From the NCBI GenBank assembly GCA_016195325.1, contig JACPZX010000007.1, positions 1 through 64,000 on the forward strand: DNA of 64,000 bases. The letters run 5' to 3'. This DNA is from Acidobacteriota bacterium. Its GTDB lineage: Bacteria > Acidobacteriota > Polarisedimenticolia > JACPZX01. The translations under genes and the position numbers were made by a program. Below, piece by piece: positions 28,697-38,518 of the stretch. Below the pieces are notes generated by a model. The model did not search any database and was not told where the DNA came from. It was given only the letters and a program-made list of their open reading frames with translations. How positions within the stretch are numbered: position 1 is the first letter of the stretch; each line of letters starts with the position of its first letter.

Positions 28697-30199
28697 ATGC
28701 TGCAGAAGTCCATCCGTGCGATCGAATCGCTCACGCTCGTCGCGGTCCTGCTCGTCCTGTCGGTCGCCGCGGCCGACGCGAAGCCGAAATCGACGACCCT
28801 TGCCGGCCACTCCGCCGAAGCGCGCTTCAAGCACTCGCTCCCGCGCCTCAGGTACTGGAATCAGGTGGCTGTCGACGCGAGCGGCATCGATCACATGCCG
28901 GGGCAGGCCGGTGAGCAGCTCGGTCCGGGTCGCGCGAGCCGCGCGATGGCCATCGTCCACATCGCGATTTTCGACGCGGTGAACGCGATCGCGGGGGCCT
29001 TCGAGCCGTACGGCGATGTCCCGCGGGCGAAGCCGGGTGCCTCGATGGACGCGGCGATTGCAACCGCCGCCCACGACGCCCTGATCGGCGTATTCCCCGC
29101 GCAGACGTCGCGGCTCGACGACCTCTACGACGCCGACATGAAGGGAGTGCGCGCGGAAGGGGGTCGCCCGGTCGCCGACGGCCTCGCTGCCGGCCATCGC
29201 GCCGCCGCCGAGATTCTCGCGCGCCGCACGGGGGACGGCTCGGAAACCCCGGAGCCGATCATCGGCGTGAGCTGGACGACGAGCAACGACCCGGGCCGGT
29301 GGCGCATGGATCCGATCAGCCTGAAGCCGGTCGCGCTCGGCGCGCACTGGGGGGACGTGAAGCCTTTCGTCCTCACCTCGTCCGACCAGTTCCGCGTCCC
29401 GCCGCCACCGGCGCTCGACAGCGCGGAGTACACCGCCGCCTACAACGAGGCGAAGGCGATCGGCGGCGACGGCGTCGTGACGCCCACGATCCGCACGCCG
29501 GAGCAGACCGTCATCGGGACGTACTGGGCGTACGACGGCACGCCGAGCCTCTGCGCCCCGCCGCGCCTCTACAACCAGATCACGATGAAGATCGCGGAGC
29601 AGATGCACACGGACCTCGTCGATCTCGCGCGCCTCCTGGCTCTCGTGAACACGTCGATGGCCGACGCGGGGATCTCGGTGTGGGAGTCGAAGTACTACTA
29701 CGATTTCTGGCGCCCCGTGACGGGGATCCGTGAGTCGGATCCGGGAACCGGGCCGACCGGGCTCGGTGACGGGAACGCGGACACGATCGGCGATCCGACG
29801 TACGTCCCGTTGTGCGCGCCCGCGAGCAACCTCGCGGGACCGAACTTCACCCCGCCGTTCCCCGCGTACCCGTCCGGCCACGCGGGATTCGGCGGCGCGC
29901 TCTTCGAGACGCTGCGGAACTTCTACGGCACGGATGCGATCCCCTTCTCGTTCGTCTCGGACGAGTTCAACGGCGTCACGACCGACAACGCGGGAAACGT
30001 GAGGCCGATCATCAGCCGCTCGTTCTCCACCCTGTCACAGGCCGAGGACGAGAACGGCCAGAGCCGCATCTACCTCGGCATCCACTGGCGCTTCGACAAG
30101 GTGGAGGGGATCCACCAGGGGAACATGGTCGCCGACTACGTGTTCGATCACGCGTTCCTGCCGGTCGCCGCAGGAAGCGCGAAGGCGAAGCACAAGTAG
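28697..30199 (+). CDS. Exported vanadium-dependent haloperoxidase / PAP2-family protein
   Basis: The 500-residue protein has a signal peptide ending near AAADAK. Vanadium haloperoxidase and acid-phosphatase active-site residues are all in place: Lys332 and Arg339 (ESKYYYDFWRPVTGI), Ser-Gly-His 393-395 (YPSGHAGFG), Arg457 and the vanadate- or phosphate-binding His463 (RIYLGIHWRFD). Family members either halogenate with peroxide or hydrolyse phosphate, and sequence alone cannot separate the two; the length fits the bacterial haloperoxidase-like branch. AGGAGG lies 9 nt before ATG 28697. It is monocistronic and followed by the GMP synthase gene. Confidence 0.85.
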   Translation: MLQKSIRAIESLTLVAVLLVLSVAAADAKPKSTTLAGHSAEARFKHSLPRLRYWNQVAVDASGIDHMPGQAGEQLGPGRASRAMAIVHIAIFDAVNAIAGAFEPYGDVPRAKPGASMDAAIATAAHDALIGVFPAQTSRLDDLYDADMKGVRAEGGRPVADGLAAGHRAAAEILARRTGDGSETPEPIIGVSWTTSNDPGRWRMDPISLKPVALGAHWGDVKPFVLTSSDQFRVPPPPALDSAEYTAAYNEAKAIGGDGVVTPTIRTPEQTVIGTYWAYDGTPSLCAPPRLYNQITMKIAEQMHTDLVDLARLLALVNTSMADAGISVWESKYYYDFWRPVTGIRESDPGTGPTGLGDGNADTIGDPTYVPLCAPASNLAGPNFTPPFPAYPSGHAGFGGALFETLRNFYGTDAIPFSFVSDEFNGVTTDNAGNVRPIISRSFSTLSQAEDENGQSRIYLGIHWRFDKVEGIHQGNMVADYVFDHAFLPVAAGSAKAKHK

Positions 30200-30265
30200 G
30201 ATCCGCCGGTCTACACTCTCTAACGCACCGGGCGGTGGTTCGCGGCGCCCGGCAGGGAGGGGTGC

Positions 30266-32092
30266 ATGCACCGACGCGGCATCGCGGTCCTCGATTTCGG
30301 CGGGCAGTACGCCCATCTGATCGCCACGAAGGTCCGCTCGCGCGGCGTCCACGCCGAGATCCGCGAGCCCGACGATCCCGTCGACACGTTTCGCGGCTAC
30401 CGGGGGATCATCCTCTCCGGGAGCCCCTCCCTCAGCGCGCACGACGAGGACTCGGGGTGGAGCCGCGGCGTCCTCGATCTCGGCATCCCCATCCTCGGAT
30501 TCTGCTTCGGCCACCAGGAGATCGCGAAGCACGGCGGCGGATCGGTCGAGCATACGCGACGCGAGTACGGCGCGGCGACGCTCCACGTCACGCAAGGCTC
30601 GCCTCTCTTCGACGGTCTGAAGCGCGAGGAGGTCGTCTGGATGAGCCACGGCGACACCGTGACCCGCCTCGCGGGAGGGTTCGAGGAGATCGGCTATTCG
30701 ACCGGCGGCGCGGCTCGGTCGCACGATCACCGGAACGCGGCGATCGCGAACGAGGCCCTGAGGCAGTACGGCCTCCAGTTCCACCCGGAGGTCGACGACA
30801 CCCCCTGCGGCGCCCGGATCCTCGAAAACTTCGCGGTGACGATCTGCGGGGCCGCGCGCGACTGGGCGGTGGGGGACCAGGTGAAAGAGCGCGCCGCCGC
30901 GCTCCGCCGCGAGGTGGGAGATCGCGCCGTCCTCCTCCTGGCGTCGGGGGGCGTCGACTCGACGGTCTGCGCGAAGCTCTTCGAGCGGGCGATCAGCGCG
31001 TCGAAGCTCAGGCTCCTCCACATCGACAACGGCCTCATGAGGAAGGACGAGAGCGCGGGAGTCGTCGCGGCCCTGAAGTCCCTGGGGCTGGGCCCGTCCC
31101 TGACGCACGTCGACGCGTCGGCCGAGTTCCTCGGCGCGATCGAGGGGCTCGACGACCCGGAGAAGAAGAGGAAGGCGATCGGGGACACCTTCGTGAAGGT
31201 CTTCGAGCGCGAGGCGGGAAAACTGGGCCTCGGCGATGTCCTCCTCGGGCAGGGGACGATCTACCCCGACACGATCGAGACGGGGGGCACGAAGCGCGCC
31301 GACGTGATCAAGACGCACCACAACCGCGTGCCGATCATCCAGGAGATGATGCGGGCCGGGAAGGTGGTCGAGCCCCTCAAGGATCTCTACAAGGTCGAGG
31401 TGAGGGAGCTGGGACGGGCGCTCGGCCTCGATCCGGCGAGCGTCGATCGCCACCCGTTCCCGGGCCCGGGTCTCGGCATCCGCGTCGCGGCCGCGCGCGA
31501 GGTCCCCGGCGATTACGACGAGCCCGGATTGCGGAAGGGGATCGACGAGGTCCTTCGCGGCACCGGCCTCTCGGGCCTTCCGCTCCCCGTGCGGTCGGTC
31601 GGCGTGAAGGCCGACCTCCGGAGCTACGAGCACCCCGTGATGCTGACGGGACCCTTCCCCGGATGGGATCGGCTCACGGCCGTCGCGACGAGCCTCGCGA
31701 AGACGGTCCACGGCCTCAACCGGTGCCTCTTCGAGCTCTCCGGGCGCGCGCCGAAGACGGCCCGCCTCGTCCCGGCGACCGTCACGCGCCGCCGCCTCGA
31801 TCTCCTGCGCGAGATCGACGCGATCGTGATGGGCGCCCTCGAGCGGCACGACCTCATGCGCGAGGTCTGGCAGTGCCCGACGGTCCTCGTTCCCGTCTCG
31901 CTCGACGGGCGCGGCCAGGAGCTGGTGGTAATTCGCCCCGTCCACTCCGAGCGGGCGATGACGGCGCGCCCCGCCTGGGTCGGCGAGGCCTGCGCCGCCG
32001 AGATCACGAAGGCGATCCTCGCGTTCGAGCCCGTGGGCGCGGTGGCGATCGACGCGACGACGAAGCCCCCCGCAACGATCGAGTGGGAGTGA
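30266..32092 (+). CDS. guaA: GMP synthase (glutamine-hydrolysing), long form
   Basis: The enzyme converts XMP to GMP with glutamine and ATP in purine synthesis. The glutaminase domain has nucleophile Cys80 (GFCFGHQ) and the His173/Glu175 pair (QFHPEV). The ATP-pyrophosphatase domain has SGGVDS at 227-232. The C-terminus ends in the typical dimerisation motif TTKPPATIEWE. At 608 residues it is about 80 longer than the usual bacterial enzyme; the extra length lies in the dimerisation half, as in longer eukaryote-like forms. A GGGAGGGG ribosome site precedes ATG 30266, and the stop overlaps the next start by 4 nt. FGHQ in place of the usual YGMQ is a minor oddity. Identification is secure. Confidence 0.93.
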   Translation: MHRRGIAVLDFGGQYAHLIATKVRSRGVHAEIREPDDPVDTFRGYRGIILSGSPSLSAHDEDSGWSRGVLDLGIPILGFCFGHQEIAKHGGGSVEHTRREYGAATLHVTQGSPLFDGLKREEVVWMSHGDTVTRLAGGFEEIGYSTGGAARSHDHRNAAIANEALRQYGLQFHPEVDDTPCGARILENFAVTICGAARDWAVGDQVKERAAALRREVGDRAVLLLASGGVDSTVCAKLFERAISASKLRLLHIDNGLMRKDESAGVVAALKSLGLGPSLTHVDASAEFLGAIEGLDDPEKKRKAIGDTFVKVFEREAGKLGLGDVLLGQGTIYPDTIETGGTKRADVIKTHHNRVPIIQEMMRAGKVVEPLKDLYKVEVRELGRALGLDPASVDRHPFPGPGLGIRVAAAREVPGDYDEPGLRKGIDEVLRGTGLSGLPLPVRSVGVKADLRSYEHPVMLTGPFPGWDRLTAVATSLAKTVHGLNRCLFELSGRAPKTARLVPATVTRRRLDLLREIDAIVMGALERHDLMREVWQCPTVLVPVSLDGRGQELVVIRPVHSERAMTARPAWVGEACAAEITKAILAFEPVGAVAIDATTKPPATIEWE

Positions 32093-33003
32093 TCGGGCGA
32101 CGGGCGGTGAGCCGATGGGCGGCGGCACTCCTGTTGCTGGCCTCGGCGGCACCGGCGTCTGCGCGAGGCGGCGATTCCTGCAAGTGGGTCGAGTCCGAAT
32201 CCGGCGACTTCTGGTGCAACGAGCGGTACCTGTATCCGGATCCGAACGCGGACACGGATGCCCTGAGGCGGCTGGAGGTCGCGAGGCGAGGCTATCTCTA
32301 CGCCCTCGCGGCCGCCCTCGTCATGCAGAAGCCCGAGGAGGTCTGCCACCGGTTCGCCGCGCCGGCGCGCCTCGTCGAGGTTCGACCCCGCCCGGACTCG
32401 GCGCTCTCCGGGTTCGAGGCGACGACGTTCGAGGTGCGATCGAGAGTCGATCCGAACGACGTCGAGGAGGTCGTCGTCGCCTTCGCGGGAACCGACGAGC
32501 TTCGAGACTGGGCGGCGGATCTGGGGATGTCCGACCGGCAGTACGACGAGGCCTCCAGCTACACGTCGGCCGTGGCGAAAGCCCACCCCGGCAAGCGCCT
32601 CGTCGTGACGGGGTACTCCCTCGGAGGCGCGCTCGCCCTGCACGTCCTGAACGACGAGAGGACGTCGCCACTCATCGCCGAGTGCTGGGCGCTGAACCCG
32701 AGCCCTCTGACCCACGCCGCCGTTCGTTTCGATTCGAGGATCTGGCTGGCGTCGTCACAGCGGGACATCCTGAAGTTCGTCCGGCTCAACCACCTGGGGG
32801 CGCCTGAGGCCCAGAGCGCCACGGGGTACGACCTCGTGCCCACCCGTCACCTCGACGCCCACCTCCACTGGGTGCTCCTCCGGAACATCCTCTGGGAAGC
32901 CGATCTCGCGCTCCAGGATCCGGGCGATCGGACGAGGAGCACCGAGCCGCTGGAGATACTGAACAAGTCGACCTTCGCGGCGTGCCGCAGGACGGGCAAA
33001 TGA
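32089..33003 (+). CDS. Exported lipase-like alpha/beta hydrolase
   Basis: The 304-residue protein starts at GTG 32089, overlapping the guaA stop (a second GTG at 32107 is possible). It has a signal peptide (WAAALLLLASAAPASA). The nucleophile elbow GYSLGGALAL, with a preceding oxyanion strand VVVAFAGTDELRDW, matches class-3 lipases and Mbeg1-like hydrolases. Catalytic Asp and His candidates lie in the last 100 residues (for example near HLDAHLHW) but cannot be fixed by eye. The overlap with a purine gene is probably positional only. Confidence 0.7.
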   Translation: MIGRRAVSRWAAALLLLASAAPASARGGDSCKWVESESGDFWCNERYLYPDPNADTDALRRLEVARRGYLYALAAALVMQKPEEVCHRFAAPARLVEVRPRPDSALSGFEATTFEVRSRVDPNDVEEVVVAFAGTDELRDWAADLGMSDRQYDEASSYTSAVAKAHPGKRLVVTGYSLGGALALHVLNDERTSPLIAECWALNPSPLTHAAVRFDSRIWLASSQRDILKFVRLNHLGAPEAQSATGYDLVPTRHLDAHLHWVLLRNILWEADLALQDPGDRTRSTEPLEILNKSTFAACRRTGK

Positions 33004-33083
33004 GCGCGCCGCGGGACCGGCGAGGGGGACGCCGTTCACGCGCGACATGCGCCGCGCGTCAGGTTCGAGCCGTCAGCCCGCGT

Positions 33084-35726
33084 CTACGGGCAGGGAGCCG
33101 CGTTCGGTCGTGCGACGCCGTGGCTGTCGGTGCCGATCGACCCCTCGCCGAAGGACGTCTTCGCCGTGACCAGGAAGTAGTACGACCCGGTGTCCTCGGG
33201 AAGCGCGGCCGAGGCGGCCGGGAGCCCCGAGGCGAAGCACGCGTGGTCGAAGACGCCGCCGTGGAGCGACGCGAGCGTCCCCCGATACACGTTGAAGGTC
33301 GCTCCGGTGACGTCCTGCCACGCGAAGCTCAGCGTGCCGGTTGAGCGCGACACCGTCACCCCCGACCCCCCGAGGAACCCCGACGCGACTTCGGGGGTGC
33401 CGACGGTGAGGCTCGCGGGGATCACGCGGAGCGTCTCGTCGATCGGGTTCTCGTCCTTCGCGCCAAGGCCGGCATCGGGATCGTTGACGAGCGCCGTCGC
33501 GGAGGCGTCGAACCCGAGGGGGATCGACCCGGTGGCGGCGGGGAGAAGCGTGAACGTCGCGACGGCGACGAGATCTCCAGGCGGCGGCCCGTTCAGCCGG
33601 AACGGGACGTCGCCGCCGAAGGAGACTGCGTACGTCTTGCGGCCCGTGATGAGATCGGGAAGGGGATCGCTCTCGCTCAGCACCGGCAGCGCCGCCGTGA
33701 TGCCGGCGCGCCTCACCCTCACGTCCGTCACCTGCGCGGCGTTGAAGGTCAGTCCAAGGTCGAGCCCGCGCGCCCGGTTCCCGGCGACGGGGTCGTTGAC
33801 GTTGAGCGCGCTCGCGGACTGATCGCGCACGAAGATCGGCAGCTCGATCCCGGAGGGGAGCCCCGTCGCCGGCTGGAACACGACGTCGTCCCTGTCGGTC
33901 CCGTACGCGAGCATGTAGGCGACGAGATCGTTCCGCTCCGGATTGGTGAGCGTCGTGGTGACGCCGTGCTGGTCGGCCGGGTTCCTCGGTCCGATGACCG
34001 CCTGGAGCGTCGGGGCGGTGCCGTCGTGAAGGAACGGCGCGCTGTCCCAGAGGCCGCGCATCGTCGGCGTGTCGAATCCGTTCTGGCCCCTCACGTCGCC
34101 GGGGGCGAGCGTCCCGACGTCGTGCACCACGAGCGTCTGGCGGTTGCTGTCTGAGCCGGCCGCGCCGACGTGGCACGACGCGCAGCGCCGCGCGGGGCTC
34201 TCGAAGAGGGCCTTCCCGCGCTGGGCCGCCGGCGAGAGCCCGCCGCCGGGCGCCGACGTCGGGTTGCTCTTCGGCAGCCGCTGCATCGAGTCCATGAACG
34301 CCGCGAAGTCGTCGAGGTCGGGCGAGAGGCCGGCGTTCGGCGCCCCGAAGGCGTCGTTCGGCGTCCCGGGGATGAGGCCGGCGCCGAAGTTGACCTTGCG
34401 GATGCTCCCCTCGAGGTCCTGGAGCTCGTTCATGTTCGCCGTCCAGTGCACCGCGCCGGTGTCCTGGATGCCGTGGATGTCGGTCGTGTTCCTGATCCCC
34501 TCGCCGTTGGGGGTGAAGTCCCAGTCGCGCGCGTCGTGGACGCCGTCGGGGTGGCACGAGATGCACGCGACGAAGTTGCTCGTGGACATCCGCCCGCGCG
34601 ACGTGAAGAAGAGCTTCTTCCCGTTGAGGAGGTTCGCCGAGAGGACCTCAGAGGCGACGTGCACCGTGCGCACGACGGCCGCCGCCGCCGGCGGCGTGAG
34701 CGATACGACGTTGACGTCACGCGAGAGGTAGTTCGAAACGTAGGCGCGCGAGCCGTCCGGCGTGATGGCGACCCCCTGGGGCGCGTCGCCGACGAGGACG
34801 GTGCGGACTTCCGTGCGCGGTCCGGCGTTCAGGATCGTGACGTCGTTGCTGGCCATGTTCGCGACGACGGCCACGAGCCCGTTCGGCGTGAAGTCGGCGC
34901 CGACCGGCTGGCTGACGGCGGGGGAGGCGACGATGACGTTCAGGTCGGTGCGCGTTCCCGGGATCTCGAGGTTGGTCGCAAGGTCCACGAGCGCGATGGC
35001 TGGATGCACCGTGGTGTTGAACGCGAGCGCCGGGTTCCCGGTCTGCGACTGGACCATGGGCAGCCAGAGGAGGGTCGTGCCGGGGCGGAAGACCGCGGTT
35101 TGCATGATGTTGGGAACGCCGGGGGGAGCTGCGAGCGTCGGGAGGTTTACCACCGCGCGCGTCGCAAGCGTCGCTGCGTCGAGGAGGAGCACCGTCCCGT
35201 TCAGCCCCGGCGTCTGGGTCAGGAACCGCGTGACGGCGACGACGGTCGAGTCGGCGGAGACAGCCACGGCGCGCGGGCGATCCCCCGCGCCGACGGTCGC
35301 GACGACGGAAAGCGTCGCGGGGTCGATGACGGAGAGGGTGTCCGAGGATTGGTTCGCCACCCAGATGCGCTCCCCGTTCGGCGAGACGGCGATGCCGGAA
35401 GGCTCGCGCCCCACCGGGATGCGCGTCAGGAGGAGGAGCGATGCCGCGTCGACGACGTCCACCGAGTTCTCGGCCGCGCAGGCGACGTAGACGCGCGTGC
35501 CGTCGGGGTGGATCGCGAGGCTTCGGGGCATGCGGCCGACCGGTATCTCCGCGAGGAGCGTGTCGGTCGCGGCGTCGATCGCCGAGACGGTGTCGGCGTC
35601 GGGGTTCACGACCCAGACCCGCGTCCCCGCGGCGTTGACGGCGATGGCGGAGCTTCGGGCCTGGACGGCCCAGAGCGAGGACAGCGCGGTGAGCAAAACG
35701 ACGAACGACGTCGTGAGGTATCTCAT
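33084..35726 (-). CDS. Exported di-haem cytochrome c with N-terminal YncE-like propeller
   Basis: The 880-residue protein has a signal peptide (VVLLTALSSLWA). Residues about 25-350 form a seven-bladed propeller with YVTN/YncE-type repeats (NPDADTVSAIDAATDTLLAE, NQSSDTLSVIDPATLSVVA). Two c-type haem motifs follow: CISCH (Cys388, Cys391, His392) and CASCH (Cys515, Cys518, His519), with a layout like MauG/di-haem peroxidases. The C-terminal 100 residues are a fibronectin-like module (FNVYRGTLASLHGG) ending in RPNAAPCP. It starts at ATG 35726 behind GGGGAAAG. A periplasmic or surface electron-transfer role is likely; the partner is unknown. Confidence 0.82.
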   Translation of the reverse strand: MRYLTTSFVVLLTALSSLWAVQARSSAIAVNAAGTRVWVVNPDADTVSAIDAATDTLLAEIPVGRMPRSLAIHPDGTRVYVACAAENSVDVVDAASLLLLTRIPVGREPSGIAVSPNGERIWVANQSSDTLSVIDPATLSVVATVGAGDRPRAVAVSADSTVVAVTRFLTQTPGLNGTVLLLDAATLATRAVVNLPTLAAPPGVPNIMQTAVFRPGTTLLWLPMVQSQTGNPALAFNTTVHPAIALVDLATNLEIPGTRTDLNVIVASPAVSQPVGADFTPNGLVAVVANMASNDVTILNAGPRTEVRTVLVGDAPQGVAITPDGSRAYVSNYLSRDVNVVSLTPPAAAAVVRTVHVASEVLSANLLNGKKLFFTSRGRMSTSNFVACISCHPDGVHDARDWDFTPNGEGIRNTTDIHGIQDTGAVHWTANMNELQDLEGSIRKVNFGAGLIPGTPNDAFGAPNAGLSPDLDDFAAFMDSMQRLPKSNPTSAPGGGLSPAAQRGKALFESPARRCASCHVGAAGSDSNRQTLVVHDVGTLAPGDVRGQNGFDTPTMRGLWDSAPFLHDGTAPTLQAVIGPRNPADQHGVTTTLTNPERNDLVAYMLAYGTDRDDVVFQPATGLPSGIELPIFVRDQSASALNVNDPVAGNRARGLDLGLTFNAAQVTDVRVRRAGITAALPVLSESDPLPDLITGRKTYAVSFGGDVPFRLNGPPPGDLVAVATFTLLPAATGSIPLGFDASATALVNDPDAGLGAKDENPIDETLRVIPASLTVGTPEVASGFLGGSGVTVSRSTGTLSFAWQDVTGATFNVYRGTLASLHGGVFDHACFASGLPAASAALPEDTGSYYFLVTAKTSFGEGSIGTDSHGVARPNAAPCP

Positions 35727-35855
35727 CTTTCCCCAGTAGAAGATGGCGCCTCCAAGCGGCGGCCGGACGGTCTGATTTCGGTCGCAACTATACGACGTTG
35801 GCCACCTCGGGGCACGCCTATATATATGTAGGGGCCGCAGGGGGAAGGGGTGGAT

Positions 35856-37295
35856 TTACCCCGGCTCCTGGAATCCGTAGGCGACCACGACGCGCTCCTT
35901 GATCTTCTCCGGCTGGCCGAATCCGGTGAAGTTCTCGTAGCGGATCGGAAAGCACTCGAAGTAATTGGTTCTCCCGATCTCGACGCCGGGCGAAGACTCG
36001 CGGATGACGCTCATCGCCCGCCGCCCCGCGCCCGAGGTGCCGAGCGTCGCGATCTCGCGGACCCAGTCGAGGACGCCGCCTCCCTCGACGAAGTCGTACG
36101 TCAGCGTGAGGGTGCGGTTCACGGGATCGTCCACCACGACGGGATAGGGCCCGGTCTGAATCCCCGCGATCTCGACGCGGGTGTCGGTCAGCAGGTTGTT
36201 CGACGACGCGGTGCGGTTGGCGGGAGGGCCCTCCTCGATCTGGACCCGGTTGTCGGGAAGGTGCGTCTGGTGCATCACGTACCGCTTCCCGCCTCCCGCG
36301 GCCGGCTCGATGGTCGCCAAGCCGAAGTCGCGGAAATTCCAGCGGAAGATCTCGTTCAGCGCGATGTCGCGGACGATCAGGCTGAAGTCCACTCGGAGGC
36401 CCTGGTTGACGAAGTTGTCGTGGACACCCTGGAGGGTGTTCGCCTGCGGCCCGGAGTACTCGAAGACGAAGTCCCCCTCCATGTTCGGCCCCGAGGAGTC
36501 GAGCGGTCTCCCGAACCCGTCGAACCCCGAAATCCTCTCGATGTCGAGCGACGGCCCCATCGTGACGAGGACGGTGTCGTCGAACGTGTCGATCACAAGG
36601 CGCGCGGAGTTGTCAACGACGCTCGGGAAGGGCTGGCAGGTTCCGGTCTTGCACGTCTCGCCGATCGCGCAGGCGTTGTCGCACGCGCCGCAGTTCGCCG
36701 GGTCGGTGTGGCTGTCGACGCACAGGCCCCCGCAAGACATCTGGCCGGCCGGACATCCTCCCTGCGTGCAGACGAGATCCCCGGCCGCGTCGAAGCCGAT
36801 GACCGCGCGGCCGTTCGGGCACATCTCGCCCGCGAGCCCCGAGGATCCGGCAGGACCGATTGGTCCGCTCGGCCCCGAAGGTCCGGTCGCCCCCACCGGT
36901 CCCGGGGGACCTGACGGCCCCGGCGGTCCGACCGCTCCGATCGTCACCTCGATGGAGTCGGTCTGCGTGGCGCCGTGGCCGCGGGTGACGGTGAGCGTGA
37001 AAGTGCCGGATCCGATCCCCGCGGGAAGCGCAGCCTCGATCAGCGTGGCATCCCAGTGAAGAATCGGCTGAAGATCCCGACTTCCGAGAGTCACCTGTCC
37101 CGTCCGGTCGCCGAACTTCTGTCCGCGGATGACGATTGTGGCGGGCACGCCGCCGGCGATCGTGATCTCGGTGCTCGTGATGACGAGCTGGGGCGGAGGG
37201 TTCTTCCCGCCGGGGGCCGCCATCACCGTCGCGACGCCGGCGGCGAGCGCGAGAAGGACGAGCGGAGCGAAGGCTCTTCTGTTCGTCATCGACAC
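35856..37295 (-). CDS. Exported collagen-like protein with IPT/TIG and Cys-rich modules
   Basis: The 479-residue protein begins at GTG 37295 with AAAGGAGA 7 nt upstream (an ATG two codons later is also possible) and has a signal peptide ending near TVMAAPGG. Residues about 35-118 look like an IPT/TIG beta-sandwich. A short collagen-like run of Gly-x-y triplets (GPPGPSGPPGPVGATGPSG onward) covers about 120-155. A compact Cys-rich segment of the kind seen in myxobacterial surface proteins (DPANCGACDNAC) follows. The last 260 residues are a beta-rich domain with tail-fibre-like character and no recognised family. It is likely a surface-exposed fibre or attachment protein. Confidence 0.65.
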   Translation of the reverse strand: MSMTNRRAFAPLVLLALAAGVATVMAAPGGKNPPPQLVITSTEITIAGGVPATIVIRGQKFGDRTGQVTLGSRDLQPILHWDATLIEAALPAGIGSGTFTLTVTRGHGATQTDSIEVTIGAVGPPGPSGPPGPVGATGPSGPSGPIGPAGSSGLAGEMCPNGRAVIGFDAAGDLVCTQGGCPAGQMSCGGLCVDSHTDPANCGACDNACAIGETCKTGTCQPFPSVVDNSARLVIDTFDDTVLVTMGPSLDIERISGFDGFGRPLDSSGPNMEGDFVFEYSGPQANTLQGVHDNFVNQGLRVDFSLIVRDIALNEIFRWNFRDFGLATIEPAAGGGKRYVMHQTHLPDNRVQIEEGPPANRTASSNNLLTDTRVEIAGIQTGPYPVVVDDPVNRTLTLTYDFVEGGGVLDWVREIATLGTSGAGRRAMSVIRESSPGVEIGRTNYFECFPIRYENFTGFGQPEKIKERVVVAYGFQEPG

Positions 37296-37408
37296 GGGGG
37301 GTCTCCTTTGATGGTCGCCGGGCCGGGCGCTCGGAACCTTATACCGCGAAGTGGGCCGCGGGGCTACCCTCGTTCCTCGATCCGGACGTGAGTCGACGGA
37401 GGGCGCGC

Positions 37409-38473
37409 ATGAGTGAAGCCTGCAAGAGATTCCTCCTGGCCGCGGGGGCGGTCCTCGTCGCCGCTCTCGTGGCCGATATCGGCCTCCGTGTCTTCGATGT
37501 CGCGCGGGGGCGGACCGTCAACGCGCGCGCCTACTGGTACTGGCTCTACGAGCAGGATCCGTACCTCGGCTGGCGCGGCGTCCCGCGCGCGCACGCCGTC
37601 ACCGACCTCGACGACATCCGCCACGACGATGCGGGATTCCGCGACGCGCGCGACGTCGCGGAGCTGGTGCATCGGGGAGACGGGAAGCAGCTCGTGGTCT
37701 GCGTCGGCGAGTCGAGCACCTACGGCATCTCCGCCGGGTCGAACGACGCGACGTACCCGGCCGCCCTCGAACGCGAGCTTCGATCCGCGGCGGGCGACGA
37801 CGGGTGGATCGTCCTTAACGCCGGGATGCCGGGGTACACAAGCCACGAGGTCCTCACGCTCATCGACCTCCAGCTCCTCAAGCTGCACCCGGACATCATC
37901 GTCGAGATGAACCTCGCGAACGATCACGACTTTATGGCCCTCTACCTCGACGAGGCGACGGATTATGACCACCTCCCCGTGAGACTCGCCCCTCTGTCGC
38001 GCTCCGCGACCCGCGATCTCCTCATGCGGTCTTCGCTCGTCGCCTTCATCGCATCGCGGCTCCGATTCGCGCTCGGCGACGATCTCGGCGGCCTCCATGT
38101 CGGCGCGCCGCACGACGGCCCGACTTCCCGCGGCCTCAAGCTCTACCGCGACAACCTCGCGATGACGGCGCTCCTCGCGAGGAGATCGGGCGTACGCCTC
38201 ATGCTCGTGGATCAGCCCATCGAATACTCAAGCCTGCCGGCTCCGGCCGTCGCGAGCCTCGAGACGGTTCGCGGGGCGCTCCGGAATGCCGCGCAGGAGG
38301 AAGGGGTCCCGCTCCTCGAGGCACACGCCGGCTTCGACTGGAGAGGGCTCAGCGTCCATCAGCTCGTGCACCTCGGCCGGCCCGGCTACGAGCGTCTGGC
38401 GAAGCGCCTCGCGCCGCAGATCCTGGCTGCGGCCGGCATTCCGGATCTCCACGCCCGGGACGCCGGACGGTAA
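37409..38473 (+). CDS. SGNH/GDSL-type hydrolase, membrane-anchored
   Basis: This 354-residue protein starts at ATG 37409 with GGAGGG 5 nt upstream; an in-frame GTG at 37388 lacks a site. One N-terminal helix (FLLAAGAVLVAALVADIGL) acts as signal or anchor. SGNH blocks are visible: the Ser in VCVGESSTYG (block I), Gly in NAGMPGYTS (block II), Asn in LANDHDF (block III) and the His in HQLVHLGRPGYERLA (block V). The family includes esterases and polysaccharide O-acetyl modifiers. There is no carbohydrate gene cluster nearby to fix the substrate. It precedes the M14 peptidase by 45 bp and could be co-transcribed. Confidence 0.75.
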   Translation: MSEACKRFLLAAGAVLVAALVADIGLRVFDVARGRTVNARAYWYWLYEQDPYLGWRGVPRAHAVTDLDDIRHDDAGFRDARDVAELVHRGDGKQLVVCVGESSTYGISAGSNDATYPAALERELRSAAGDDGWIVLNAGMPGYTSHEVLTLIDLQLLKLHPDIIVEMNLANDHDFMALYLDEATDYDHLPVRLAPLSRSATRDLLMRSSLVAFIASRLRFALGDDLGGLHVGAPHDGPTSRGLKLYRDNLAMTALLARRSGVRLMLVDQPIEYSSLPAPAVASLETVRGALRNAAQEEGVPLLEAHAGFDWRGLSVHQLVHLGRPGYERLAKRLAPQILAAAGIPDLHARDAGR

Positions 38474-38518
38474 ACTCCCTCCCGCTCGACCCGCCACATC
38501 CCACCACCGGAGGCCGTC

